In this document: positions 16,872 through 25,964 of the stretch, in pieces
Layout: every line of letters starts with the position of its first letter
How positions within the stretch are numbered: position 1 is the first letter of the stretch
Origin: Sphingomonas cannabina
GTDB lineage: Bacteria > Pseudomonadota > Alphaproteobacteria > Sphingomonadales > Sphingomonadaceae
Direction of reading: 5' to 3'
Length of the DNA: 64,000 bases
NCBI RefSeq assembly: GCF_021391395.1
Contig: NZ_CP090059.1
Span: forward strand, 1,597,001 to 1,661,000
Made by a program: the position numbers and the translations under genes
Notes under the pieces: model-generated
What the model saw: only the letters and a program-made list of their open reading frames with translations
Databases searched by the model: none
Told to the model about the DNA's origin: nothing

Positions 16872-19800
16872 CAGAACGATGCCCGCAAATTGGCGTACCA
16901 GTAGCGGCCGTAGGGGTTGTACATCGAGCCGAGATAACCTTCGGACGACAGCGGCGGCTGCTCGTTGGTGAGGTTGCGGACGCCGATGCGCAGGCGATAG
17001 CGGCCGGCGCTGTCGTCGCCGATCGTGACCTGGCCGTAGAGGTTGAAGGTCATCCGGTCGTCGATGACCCAGTTGCCGTTGGTCGCGTCGAACAGGCCGG
17101 TGTCGAGGACGTCGCTGGTATATCGGGTGAAGGCGCCGATCTGGAACTCGCGATAGGTCCAGGTGGCGGTGCCGGTCACCTTCCAGCGCGGCTTGCCGTT
17201 CTGGCGGATGCGGTCGCCGGCCTCGGCGATGTTGGTGTCCGGGTTGATGGTGCCGGCCGCGCGGGCGTCGATCAGCGCCTGAACCGGCGGCGAGGGCTGG
17301 AGGAAGAACTTGTCGAGATAGGCCGCGTTGACGCCGAAGTCGAACCGGCCCGCGCCGAAATCCGGCAGCTGCCAGTTGAGGCCGAGATCGATGCCGGCCG
17401 CCTCCTGCGGCAGCAGATTGACGTACTGGTCCTTGACGTAGAGCACGCGGCCGGCCGGTGCGAGGTTGCTTCCCTGATACAAGGCGATGTCTTCCGCCGT
17501 GGGAGCAGCGCGGATCACGTTCGGATCACTGCTGCCCTGCACGCGAAGCAGATAGTCGTTGATGAGTGCATTGCCTTCGCCGAACAGTCCGACGATGCCC
17601 TTCTGCTGGATGTGCCAATAATCGGCAGTGAAGGTGATCCGGCCGATCGCGTCGTCGAGGAAGTGCGGTTCCAACACCACGCCCGCGGTCCAGGTCTTGG
17701 AAGTCTCGGGCTTGAGATCGGGATTGCCTGATCGCTGCGCCGAGGTGGAGAAGCCGATGCAGGCCGGATCGGCGAAGCTCTTGATGACGCCGGTACGAAG
17801 CTGTGCCTCACAGCGGACATAGTCGGTGCGGGTGTTGGAGCGGGTGACGACGGTGGCGTTGACCTGCTCCAGGTTCGGCGCCTTGAAGCCTTCGGCATAG
17901 GAACCGCGGAAGCGGACGCCGTTCACTACGTCCCACGCCGCCGCGATCTTGGGCTTCGCGACCGAGCCGACGTCGCTGTAATGCTCGAAGCGTCCGGCCA
18001 GCTGGAGCTCCAATGAGCGCATCAGCGGGACGTTCATCTCCGGGCTGACCACCGGCACCGCGAACTCGAGATAGGCGGCGGCGATCGTGCGGTGGCCCTT
18101 GGTGTCGGGCGAGGGGCTGGTGCCGATCAGGTCCGATCCGTTGACGGCGCCGGAGACCGCGTCGACGAACTGGATGGTGCCGTCCACCCGCGGGTCGCGG
18201 TCGTCGAGCTGGGTCTCGCGGCGGACCTCGCCGCCGATCGCCATGCCGACGTTGCCGGCAGGGAGCTGGAACAGGTCGGATTTCGATCCCTTGATGTCCC
18301 ACATCGCCAGCGTCGACTTGCTGACGCGGGTGGTCTTGATCCTGATCGCGTCGATCGCGGCCTGGTTGCTGAAGGTGGCGTCAGCTCCGCTCACGTCGAG
18401 CAGATTGCCGCCGTTGAACGGGTTGTAGGCGTCGGGCGTGGTCAGCGAGAGCTGCTTCTGGAGCAGGGTCTGGCTGATGCCGTCGGAGCGGTCGCGCACG
18501 CGCGCTTCGGAGTAGAGCAGCGCGCTTTCCCAGCGGAAGCCCAGCGCCTCGAAGCGCAGGCCGCCGAGCAGGCGGTACTGGGTGTTGAGCACCTCGACCA
18601 GATTGGGCCCGACGTCGGCGAAATTGTAGCTGCTGAGCGTGACCGGCAGGCCGGCCGCCGGGGCGTTGATGCCGGGCAGCCGGTTGGGGCTGCCGACGGG
18701 GCCGAACGGGTTGTAGTAGCTGCTCGCCGGGATCACGAGCGGACCGGACGAGAGCGTGCCGGTCGGCGCCTGGTAGCTGTCGGTCTCCGCGCGGTAATAG
18801 CCGGCCTCGCCGAAGAATTCGAGCCCGTCGGTCAGCTCATAATGGCCGTTGAGGAAGAGGTTCACACGCTCGACCTCGGGGATCACCGTGGTGTTGTAGG
18901 CGCGCGGCGCGTCGAAGCGCAGGTTGCGGTCGGCGGCGGCCGAGTTGGTGCCGTCGTCGATGCAGATGCCGCTGCCGAGCTGGGCCAGGCAGCCGGCGTT
19001 GGTGCCCGGCTGGATATGGAACTGGCCGGAGTTGTTGGTGATCAGCGTGCCGTTCTGGCGAACCGGCGTGTTGCGATAGACCTGGAACGACCCCCAGGGC
19101 GTGATCGTGCTGCGGCCGTCGACCTGCGTGCTGCCCTCGAACGGCGTGCCGACGAACAATGGGGACTTGTCGGCCGAGGCGGTATAGTCCTGTTCCCGCG
19201 CGTTGAGCGCGGTGCGGTGGTCGTAGCTCGCGAACAGGGTGACGTTGCCGCGGCTGCCGAGATTGTGGCCGACGAGCAGGTGCAGGTTGCTCTCGATCAT
19301 GTTGGTGCCCTCGGCCCAACCGACCTGGCCCTCCGCCTCGACGCCGGTATAGTCCGAGCGCAGCACGGTGTTGACGACGCCGGCCACCGCGTCCGAGCCG
19401 TAGATCGCCGCCGCGCCGTCGCGCAGCACTTCGAGGCGCTCGAGGCCGAACACCGGAATGGCGTTGGTGTTGTAGGTGAGGACGGGGACCAGATTCTCGT
19501 CGGCGCGGCTGGTCGGGTGGTTGACCACGCGGCGGCCGTTGAGCAGCACCAGCGTGTTGCCGACGCCAAGGTTGCGGAGGTTGACCGAGCCGACGTCGCC
19601 GCGGGCCGAGTTCGAGCTGTTGGGGAGATAGCTCGAGTTGAAGCTGACGTCGCCCAATTGCGGGATGGAGCGGAACAGCTCGTCGCCGGAGACGGCGCCG
19701 GTGGCGCCGATCTGCGCCTGATCGACCACCGTCACCGGCAGCGCCGCGGTGACCTTGCTGCCGCGGATCTGCGTGCCGACCACGACGATATCGGGCTCGG

Positions 19801-20242
19801 CGGGCTGGTCGCCTTCCACCGCCTGCTCCGCGCTGACGGTCGAGGCGTCCCCGGGTGGGGCGGGGGTCTGCGCCGCTGCCGGTGTCTCCTGCACCAGCGC
19901 GATCGGGCGCATCGCCGAAACGGCGCCCGTCTCGCGCGCGATCACGCGGACGCTGTTGGGGCCGGTGTAGCGCCACGTATAGCCGCTCTTCGCCAGCAGC
20001 GCGTCCAGCGCCTCGTGCGCGGTGTAGCGGCCCGACAGCCGCGGGCTTCTTGCGCGGGCGATCGCCGGATCTGTGAAGACCAGCTGCACGCCCGTCTGCT
20101 GGGCGACCTGAAGCAGCGCCTTGTCGAGCCGTCCGGCCGGCAGGCTGATGGCAACGCGGACGGTCTCCGCAGCCTGAGCGGCAGCGGGCGCGGCGATCAC
20201 GGTCGTGATCGCGCTGCCGAGCAGCAGATGGCGGGTATTCAT
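16871..20242 (-). CDS. STN-domain TonB-dependent receptor (signal-transducing type)
   Basis: A 1123-residue outer-membrane receptor. After a signal peptide (MNTRHLLLGSAITTVIAA...), residues about 28-100 form an STN (secretin/TonB N-terminal) domain (VRVAISLPAGRLDKALLQVA), the part that contacts a FecR. A TonB box follows (PDIVVVGTQIRG), then the plug (LVLLNGRRVVNHPTSR) and a long barrel ending WYANLRASF with the usual terminal Phe. The frame is open to 20410, but ATG 20242 with GGGGGG 8 bases upstream starts the signal peptide. It is divergent from the ECF sigma/FecR pair at 20388 and leads into ggt and the amidohydrolase. Ligand unknown; a glutamyl compound is a guess from the neighbours. 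Confidence 0.92.
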   Translation of the reverse strand: MNTRHLLLGSAITTVIAAPAAAQAAETVRVAISLPAGRLDKALLQVAQQTGVQLVFTDPAIARARSPRLSGRYTAHEALDALLAKSGYTWRYTGPNSVRVIARETGAVSAMRPIALVQETPAAAQTPAPPGDASTVSAEQAVEGDQPAEPDIVVVGTQIRGSKVTAALPVTVVDQAQIGATGAVSGDELFRSIPQLGDVSFNSSYLPNSSNSARGDVGSVNLRNLGVGNTLVLLNGRRVVNHPTSRADENLVPVLTYNTNAIPVFGLERLEVLRDGAAAIYGSDAVAGVVNTVLRSDYTGVEAEGQVGWAEGTNMIESNLHLLVGHNLGSRGNVTLFASYDHRTALNAREQDYTASADKSPLFVGTPFEGSTQVDGRSTITPWGSFQVYRNTPVRQNGTLITNNSGQFHIQPGTNAGCLAQLGSGICIDDGTNSAAADRNLRFDAPRAYNTTVIPEVERVNLFLNGHYELTDGLEFFGEAGYYRAETDSYQAPTGTLSSGPLVIPASSYYNPFGPVGSPNRLPGINAPAAGLPVTLSSYNFADVGPNLVEVLNTQYRLLGGLRFEALGFRWESALLYSEARVRDRSDGISQTLLQKQLSLTTPDAYNPFNGGNLLDVSGADATFSNQAAIDAIRIKTTRVSKSTLAMWDIKGSKSDLFQLPAGNVGMAIGGEVRRETQLDDRDPRVDGTIQFVDAVSGAVNGSDLIGTSPSPDTKGHRTIAAAYLEFAVPVVSPEMNVPLMRSLELQLAGRFEHYSDVGSVAKPKIAAAWDVVNGVRFRGSYAEGFKAPNLEQVNATVVTRSNTRTDYVRCEAQLRTGVIKSFADPACIGFSTSAQRSGNPDLKPETSKTWTAGVVLEPHFLDDAIGRITFTADYWHIQQKGIVGLFGEGNALINDYLLRVQGSSDPNVIRAAPTAEDIALYQGSNLAPAGRVLYVKDQYVNLLPQEAAGIDLGLNWQLPDFGAGRFDFGVNAAYLDKFFLQPSPPVQALIDARAAGTINPDTNIAEAGDRIRQNGKPRWKVTGTATWTYREFQIGAFTRYTSDVLDTGLFDATNGNWVIDDRMTFNLYGQVTIGDDSAGRYRLRIGVRNLTNEQPPLSSEGYLGSMYNPYGRYWYANLRASF

Positions 20243-20387
20243 ATGGTTTTCCCCCCTTGTTTTGGCGCCCTCCCCAGGACGCTCGTTCCGTATACGACGC
20301 CGCTGCGCCGCAAATGCGAACCCCGCGACGCAGATTTTTTTCGTCATGTCGCAACCGACTGGTTCGCCTTTGCGCATTCTCCGCGTC

Positions 20388-20951
20388 ATGGCATTGACGG
20401 CATTGGGCAAAGGGGGCGGCGTGGGAACGGCGGGACAGGCAGGGGCACGGGCAATCGACGCGGCGGGCAGCGCCGACGTCGATGCCTATCGCGCGGCCCT
20501 GCGTGCCTTCATCGCCCGGCGCGTCGACGACCCCAATGAGGTCGACGACCTGGTGCAGGAGGCCTGCGCCCGCCTCGTCGCCACCCAGCGCGAGCAGCCG
20601 CTGGACGAGCCGCGCGCCTATCTGTTCCGCATCGCCGCCAACCTGATCGTCGACCGCCATCGCCGCGCCGCGCCGACGGTGCCGCTCGGCCCGGAGATCG
20701 ACCCGCCGGTCCCGGCCGCGCAGGAGGACGGCCGCCGCGTCGCCGATCTTCAGGCCGCATTGGCTGCGGCGCTCGACGAGCTGTCGCCGCGCTGCCGCGA
20801 AGTGTTCGTGATGCGTCGCTTCGACGAACGCGGTACCGGCGAGATCGCGCGCGAGCTGGGGATCAGCCCGCGCATGGTGCAGAAGCACCTGACCCACGCC
20901 GTCGCGCATCTCTACGATCGCCTGGCCCATCTGATGGAGCGCGGCGCGTGA
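20388..20951 (+). CDS. ECF sigma factor (FecI-like)
   Basis: An extracytoplasmic-function sigma factor. Region 2 is ALRAFIARRVDDPNEVDDLVQEACARLV with AYLFRIAANLIVDRHRR (core binding and -10 recognition). Region 4 is LSPRCREVFVMRRFDERGTGEIARELGISPRMVQKHL (-35 recognition). It overlaps fecR by a GTGA. The start is uncertain: ATG 20388 is used; GTG 20421 follows AAAGGGGG by four bases, and ATG 20346 is also in frame. It probably drives the divergent TonB receptor gene. Confidence 0.92.
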   Translation: MALTALGKGGGVGTAGQAGARAIDAAGSADVDAYRAALRAFIARRVDDPNEVDDLVQEACARLVATQREQPLDEPRAYLFRIAANLIVDRHRRAAPTVPLGPEIDPPVPAAQEDGRRVADLQAALAAALDELSPRCREVFVMRRFDERGTGEIARELGISPRMVQKHLTHAVAHLYDRLAHLMERGA

Positions 20952-21853
20952 CCAGGGACAGGCTCGGCAGCCGTGCGCCGGCAGTGTTCGAGGCGTTCCT
21001 CGACGGCCGTGAGGCGGGGCTGCATCCGGCCGACCGCGACGAGGCGGCGGCCTTCTGGTCGTGGCTCGGCGGGTTCGAGCATCCCGGCATCCCCGAGCGT
21101 CCGCGCCGGTCATGGCCGCGCTGGGCCGCCGCGGCGGCGCTGGCGGTGGCGGTGTTCGGCGGCGTCGGCTGGATCGCCCGCACGCCGGCCGAGCGGGACG
21201 AAGTGCGCAGCATCGCCGCCGGCCATGCCGAGCGCAAGCGCGTCCAGCTCGCCGACGGGTCGACGGTGACGCTCGCCGCCGACAGCCGCGTCGAGATCGC
21301 CTTTACGCCCGGCGAGCGCCGGCTGCGGCTGACGGAGGGCGAGGCGCTGTTCGCGGTCGCCCACAACAAGGCGCGGCCGTTCGTCGTCGAGACCCGCCAC
21401 GGCGAGGTGAAGGCGGTCGGCACCGCCTTCGACGTGGCGGTGGGGAGGCGCGAGGCCGAGGTGACGGTGGTCGAGGGCGTGGTGCGCATCGCGCTCGCCG
21501 ACGGCACGCGCGGCGGCGATGCCGAGCCGATCGAGAAGCTCGCGCGCAAGGGCGAGCGGCTGGCGTTCGGGGTCGATCGCAGCGGGAGCGGCAGCACCGG
21601 CTTCATCCGCCAGGCCGATGCGGTCGACGTCGCGGGGGTGACCGCCTGGACGCGCGGCCAGCTCGTCTTCCACGGCGAACCGCTGCGGGAGGTGATCGCC
21701 GAGATCAACCGCTACACCAATGACCGCGTCGTGCTGACCGATCCCGCGGCAGGATCGATCCCGGTCTATGGGGTGATCAATCAGGGCGATACCTCGGCGA
21801 TCCGCGACCTCGTCGCCGATCCCCATGCGGTGGCGATCCGATCGGAAAGGTGA
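20948..21853 (+). CDS. FecR-family anti-sigma regulator
   Basis: A 301-residue inner-membrane regulator starting at a GTG that overlaps the sigma-factor stop. An N-terminal cytoplasmic part (AAAFWSWLGGFE) is followed by one transmembrane helix (WAAAAALAVAVFGGVGWIA), then the periplasmic FecR domain (VQLADGSTVTLAADSRVEI, ALFAVAHNKARPFVVET, VGTAFDVAV) and a C-terminal STN-like segment. It should pass the signal from the STN domain of a TonB receptor to the sigma factor. Confidence 0.92.
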   Translation: MTRDRLGSRAPAVFEAFLDGREAGLHPADRDEAAAFWSWLGGFEHPGIPERPRRSWPRWAAAAALAVAVFGGVGWIARTPAERDEVRSIAAGHAERKRVQLADGSTVTLAADSRVEIAFTPGERRLRLTEGEALFAVAHNKARPFVVETRHGEVKAVGTAFDVAVGRREAEVTVVEGVVRIALADGTRGGDAEPIEKLARKGERLAFGVDRSGSGSTGFIRQADAVDVAGVTAWTRGQLVFHGEPLREVIAEINRYTNDRVVLTDPAAGSIPVYGVINQGDTSAIRDLVADPHAVAIRSER

Positions 21854-21948
21854 GGCGCGGGCCTCGCGCCCGCTTCCAACCATCGCGGCAAACCGCTATC
21901 GCCGCGCTTTTCCTGAAGCTGTGATCCGCTCGCGCCGCCCGAACGCCC

Positions 21949-22464
21949 ATGCAACCCGCCGGACTCGAGGCCGTCTTCCTGGCCAATCGCGACAAATTGT
22001 TGCGTTTCCTGCGCGCGCGCGGCGCGGGCGACGGCGCCGAGGACCTGCTGCACGAGCTGTGGCTCAAGGTCTCCGCGGCGCGCAGCGGGCCGGTGGCGGC
22101 GCCGCTCGCCTATCTCTATCGCGCCGCCGACACGCTGATGATCGACCGCTACCGCTCGCGCCGCCAGGCCGAGCAGCGCGACCGCGACTGGAGCGAGGCC
22201 GAGGGGACGACCGTTCCCGGCACGTCCGATGAGCCCTCGGGCGAGCGGGTGATCGCCGCACGGCAGGCGGCGGCACGGGTCGCCGAGACGCTCGATGCCC
22301 TGGGGCCGCGCGTCGCCACCATCTTCCGCCGCCACCGCATCGACGGCGTCGCTCAGCGCGAGATCGCGGGCGAGCTGGGCGTCAGCCTCAGCACCGTCGA
22401 GGGCGACCTGCGCAAGGCCTATCGCGCGCTCGCCGAGCTCAGGGAGCGGCTCGATGAGGTTTGA
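21949..22464 (+). CDS. Second ECF sigma factor
   Basis: A 171-residue ECF sigma factor. Region 2 runs FLANRDKLLRFLRARGAGDGAEDLLHELW and AYLYRAADTLMIDRYRSRR. Region 4 is LGPRVATIFRRHRIDGVAQREIAGELGVSLSTVEGDL. It differs clearly from the sigma factor at 20388, so this is not a recent duplicate. A 95-base gap separates it from the first FecR gene, and its own FecR follows 36 bases downstream. Confidence 0.92.
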   Translation: MQPAGLEAVFLANRDKLLRFLRARGAGDGAEDLLHELWLKVSAARSGPVAAPLAYLYRAADTLMIDRYRSRRQAEQRDRDWSEAEGTTVPGTSDEPSGERVIAARQAAARVAETLDALGPRVATIFRRHRIDGVAQREIAGELGVSLSTVEGDLRKAYRALAELRERLDEV

Positions 22465-22500
22465 CGCGCATGTCTCCGTCATGTCGGCTAGGAGATTGTA

Positions 22501-23427
22501 ATGGCCGAGCCGCGTGACCGTATCGATGAAGAAGCGCTGGCGTGGGCCGTCCGCACCGCCGATCCGGCGTTCGACGACTGGGACTCCTTCACTCTCTGGC
22601 TCGAAGGCGATCCTGCACGTGCTGCCCGCTACGACGCGATCGCGAGCCATGTCGCCGAAGCTGCCGACGATCTGCGTGCCGTGCCTGCTCCCGAGCCGGT
22701 CGAGGCTCCCGCGCGTCCCCAACGCCGCTGGCTGATCGGCACCGGCATCGCTGCGGCGCTGGCCGGCGTGGTCGGCTACGGCGCCTGGACGCTGCAGCCG
22801 CAGCCCTATGCGATCGAGACCGCCGCCGGCAGCACCCGCACGGTGACGCTCGGCGAGGGCAGCACGATCGAACTCGCCGGCGGCACGCGGCTGGTGCTCG
22901 ATCATCGCGACGAGCGCGTCGCCACGCTCGAGCGCGGGCAGGCGATGTTCGTGATTCGGCACGATGCGGCGCATCCGTTCCGGGTCAAGGTCGGCGGCGA
23001 CGAGCTGGTCGACGTCGGCACCGCCTTCGACGTCAAGCGCACTGCCGGCGTGATGCGCGTCGCGGTGTCGGAGGGCGCGGTGGTCTTCAACCCGGGCCGT
23101 GAGGCGGTGCGGGTCGACCCCGGCAAGGCGCTGGTCTCCGACGCGGCGGCGCACAGGCTTCGCCTCTCCAGCATCGAGCCGGAGGCGGTCGGCGGCTGGC
23201 GCGAGGGCCGGCTCAGCTATCAGGGCGAACCGATCGGCGAAGTGGCCGCCGATCTCTCGCGGGCGCTCGGCGTGTCGATCGCCGCCGCGCCCGACGTCGC
23301 GGAGCGCCCGTTCCGCGGCACGCTCGCCGTGGCCACGCTCAGGAAGGACCCGGCCGCCGTCGCGCCGCTGCTCGGCGTTGCGGCGAAACGGTCGGGCGAA
23401 GGGTGGGTGCTGACCGCAGGACCGTGA
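22501..23427 (+). CDS. Second FecR-family anti-sigma regulator
   Basis: A 308-residue FecR protein with TAGGAGA upstream. It has the N-terminal DUF4880-like segment (ALAWAVRTADPAFDDWDSFTLWLEGDPARAARYD), a transmembrane helix (WLIGTGIAAALAGVVGYGAW) and the periplasmic FecR domain (RTVTLGEGSTIELAGGTRL, MFVIRHDAAHPFRVKVG, VGTAFDVKRT). Its end overlaps the TonB receptor gene. It is the expected relay between that receptor and the sigma factor at 21949. Confidence 0.93.
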   Translation: MAEPRDRIDEEALAWAVRTADPAFDDWDSFTLWLEGDPARAARYDAIASHVAEAADDLRAVPAPEPVEAPARPQRRWLIGTGIAAALAGVVGYGAWTLQPQPYAIETAAGSTRTVTLGEGSTIELAGGTRLVLDHRDERVATLERGQAMFVIRHDAAHPFRVKVGGDELVDVGTAFDVKRTAGVMRVAVSEGAVVFNPGREAVRVDPGKALVSDAAAHRLRLSSIEPEAVGGWREGRLSYQGEPIGEVAADLSRALGVSIAAAPDVAERPFRGTLAVATLRKDPAAVAPLLGVAAKRSGEGWVLTAGP

Positions 23428-25886
23428 TCGCCGCTGCCCGCATCCTCGCGGCGGCCGTGCTGGTCGCCGCCGCACCCGCTCTTGCGGAACCTGTCGCGCT
23501 GGTGCTGCCAGCGGGGAGGCTGGGTGATGCTGTGCTCGCGCTCGGGCGGCAGACGGGCACCAACATCGCGGTCGCGGATGCATCATTGTGGGGCCGGCGG
23601 GTGCCGGCGCTGCGCGGGCGCTACACCGCGCGGGAGGCGTTGGAGAGGCTCGCCCGCGCCGCCAATGCCGAGGTGCAGCCGGCCGGTCCGACCGGCTGGC
23701 GCCTGGTTGCGCGTCGTCCCGAGCCGCCGCGCCCGCGCGTCGTGGCCGTGCCCCGCAAGGCGCCTCCGCCACTGCCTCCCGCACCGGTGGTGGAGGTGCC
23801 GCAACCCGACATCGTCGTCACCGCCAGCAAGCGCGACCTGACGCTCCGCGATTTCGCCGGGCAGGTCTCGCGCATCGACGGGGCGGAGCTTTCGCTCGGC
23901 GGGGCCGGCGGCACCGACCGGCTGGTGGCGCGCGTCGCCAGCGTTTCCTCCACCCATCTCGGTGCGGGCCGCAACAAGCTGTTCATCCGCGGCATCGCCG
24001 ATTCGAGCTTCACCGGCCCGACCCAATCGACAGTCGGGCAATATTTCGGCGACCTCCGCCTCAGCTACAACGCGCCCGACCCGGACCTGCGCCTGACGGA
24101 TCTCGCCGCGGTCGAGGTGCTGGAGGGGCCGCAGGGCACGCTTTACGGCGCGGGATCGCTCGGCGGCATCATCCGGCTGGTGCCCAACGCTCCCGACCTC
24201 GACACAGTGAGCGGCTCGATCGCGTTCGGCGGCTCGGCGACCTGGCATGGCGCACCGGGAGCGGATGCGAGCGCGGTGCTCAACGTGCCGATCGAGGAAG
24301 GGCGGCTGGGCCTCCGCCTCGTCGCCGACGTCGCCAGTGAGGGTGGCTACATCGACAAGCCGCTGCTGGACCGCAAGGACGTCAACCGCACCCGCATCTC
24401 CGGCGGCCGTGCGGCGCTGCGCTTCGACGCGGGTGGTGGCTGGACGGTCGACCTGATCGGCCTCGGCCAGCGCACCCGCGGCGAGGACAGCCAGTACGCC
24501 GATCGCGATGGCCCGCCGCTCACCCGCGCCGCGCGGACGGAGGAGGGCTTCGACGCCGACTATGCGCAGGGGCAGGTCGTCGTCGCCGGGCCGATCGGCG
24601 ACCTCAAGCTGAGCTCGTCCACCGGCATCTCCCGACAGGTGCTCGAGGAGCGCTACGACGCGACGCTGCCGGATCAGGCGCCACGGCTGTTCGTCCAGCA
24701 CAACCACACCACGATGATCGCGCACGAGACGCGGCTATGGCGGCCGATGGCGGACGGGTGGGGCGGCATGGTGGGCGTGAGCTTCACCCACAACACCACC
24801 CGGCTGTCGCGCGAGCTCGGCACGCCCGAGGACCCGCAGCCGGTGACCGGCGTCGAGAACCGCGTCGATGAGCTGTCGCTGTTCGGCGAGGGCAGCGTCG
24901 AGCTGGTGCCCGGCCTCACCGCCACGGCGGGCGCGCGCTACACGCGCTCCGAGCTCGACGGCGCGGGTGAGGACGTCGCCCCGGCGACGACCGAGACGCT
25001 CGCCTACGCCCGCGCGGAAATGACCGCGGGACGGGTCGAGACCGCCTTCCTGCCCTCGGCGTCGGTGATCGCCGCGGTGCTGCCGCGCACCAGCATCTAT
25101 GTGCGCTATCAGGAGGGGTTCCGCCCGGGCGGCCTCGCGGTCGAAGCCGATTTCGTCCGCCGCTTCCGCAACGACCGCGCCTCCAGCATCGAGATCGGCG
25201 CGCGCCACGGCAGCCGCGGCTCGGACCCGTTCGCGCTGTCGGCGAGCCTGTCCTACACGCGCTGGCGCGACATCCAGGCCGACTTCATCGACGCGACGGG
25301 CCTGCCCAGCACTGCGAACATCGGCGACGGCCGCATCTGGTCGCTGAGCGCCGCCGCCAGCGTGCGCCTGGCGCCGGGCCTCAGGTTGGACACGGGCGTC
25401 AGCTACAACGACAGCCGCATCGACGAGCCGGCGCGCGACTTCCCCTATTCGATCTCGACCCCGACATTCGACTACGCCATCGGCCTGCCGGCGACGCCGG
25501 TCAGCGCCGGGCAGCGGGCGCTCGCGGTGATCGCGCGGATGAACCAGGTGCCGAACATCGCACGCTTCGGCGGGCGGGCGGGGCTCGACTATCGCCGGCA
25601 TCTCATTGGCGATCTTTCGCTCACCGCCAACGGATGGGTACGTTACGTCGGTCCGTCGCGGCTCGGCGTCGGGCCGGAGCTCGGCGCGCGGCAGGGCGAC
25701 TATCTCGACAGCGGCCTCACCGTCCGCATCGGCACGCCGGGGATCGGCGCGACGCTCAGCGTCACCAACATCGCCGATGTCGAGGGCAATCGCTTTGCGC
25801 TCGGCACGCCCTTCACCACCGGACGCGACCAGATCACGCCGCTGCGCCCGCGCACCGTCCGCCTCGGTCTCGACGCCAGCTTCTGA
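23403..25886 (+). CDS. STN-domain TonB-dependent receptor linked to the second sigma/FecR pair
   Basis: An 827-residue receptor: signal peptide to about residue 28 (ending APALA), STN domain about 30-102 (LVLPAGRLGDAVLALGRQTG), a Pro-rich linker (PRKAPPPLPPAP), the TonB box PDIVVTASKRD, a plug containing EVLEGPQGTLYGAGSLGG, and a barrel ending VRLGLDASF. GTG 23403 is used; GTG 23424 overlaps the fecR stop as GTGA and is an equally plausible start. The sigma, FecR and receptor genes form a complete surface-signalling set. Substrate unknown. Confidence 0.92.
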   Translation: MGADRRTVIAAARILAAAVLVAAAPALAEPVALVLPAGRLGDAVLALGRQTGTNIAVADASLWGRRVPALRGRYTAREALERLARAANAEVQPAGPTGWRLVARRPEPPRPRVVAVPRKAPPPLPPAPVVEVPQPDIVVTASKRDLTLRDFAGQVSRIDGAELSLGGAGGTDRLVARVASVSSTHLGAGRNKLFIRGIADSSFTGPTQSTVGQYFGDLRLSYNAPDPDLRLTDLAAVEVLEGPQGTLYGAGSLGGIIRLVPNAPDLDTVSGSIAFGGSATWHGAPGADASAVLNVPIEEGRLGLRLVADVASEGGYIDKPLLDRKDVNRTRISGGRAALRFDAGGGWTVDLIGLGQRTRGEDSQYADRDGPPLTRAARTEEGFDADYAQGQVVVAGPIGDLKLSSSTGISRQVLEERYDATLPDQAPRLFVQHNHTTMIAHETRLWRPMADGWGGMVGVSFTHNTTRLSRELGTPEDPQPVTGVENRVDELSLFGEGSVELVPGLTATAGARYTRSELDGAGEDVAPATTETLAYARAEMTAGRVETAFLPSASVIAAVLPRTSIYVRYQEGFRPGGLAVEADFVRRFRNDRASSIEIGARHGSRGSDPFALSASLSYTRWRDIQADFIDATGLPSTANIGDGRIWSLSAAASVRLAPGLRLDTGVSYNDSRIDEPARDFPYSISTPTFDYAIGLPATPVSAGQRALAVIARMNQVPNIARFGGRAGLDYRRHLIGDLSLTANGWVRYVGPSRLGVGPELGARQGDYLDSGLTVRIGTPGIGATLSVTNIADVEGNRFALGTPFTTGRDQITPLRPRTVRLGLDASF

Positions 25887-25931
25887 AAAAAATCGCGGAC
25901 CGGCCAAGGCGCCGGCCGATCGGCTCCGTCC

Positions 25932-25951
25932 TGCAGATCAGAACATCTGCA
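25932..25951 (+). promoter_or_regulatory. Hairpin directly upstream of the autotransporter ribosome-binding site
   Basis: TGCAGAT pairs with ATCTGCA across the loop CAGAAC. The stem ends just before AAAAGGGA (25951-25958), which is 6 bases from the ATG at 25965. Its position would allow control of ribosome access or mRNA stability. It is too short and lacks a T run for a terminator of the receptor gene. Confidence 0.5.
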
Positions 25952-25964
25952 AAAGGGACCCTTG

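Noticed and set aside
20243..20410. N-terminal extension of the first TonB receptor
   Set aside because: The frame is open to 20410, but the signal peptide begins at ATG 20242 with a strong ribosome-binding site; the extra part is the divergent promoter region.
18092..20539. An 815-codon plus-strand frame opposite the first TonB receptor
   Set aside because: Low-complexity shadow frame; the receptor on the other strand has signal peptide, STN, plug and barrel features.
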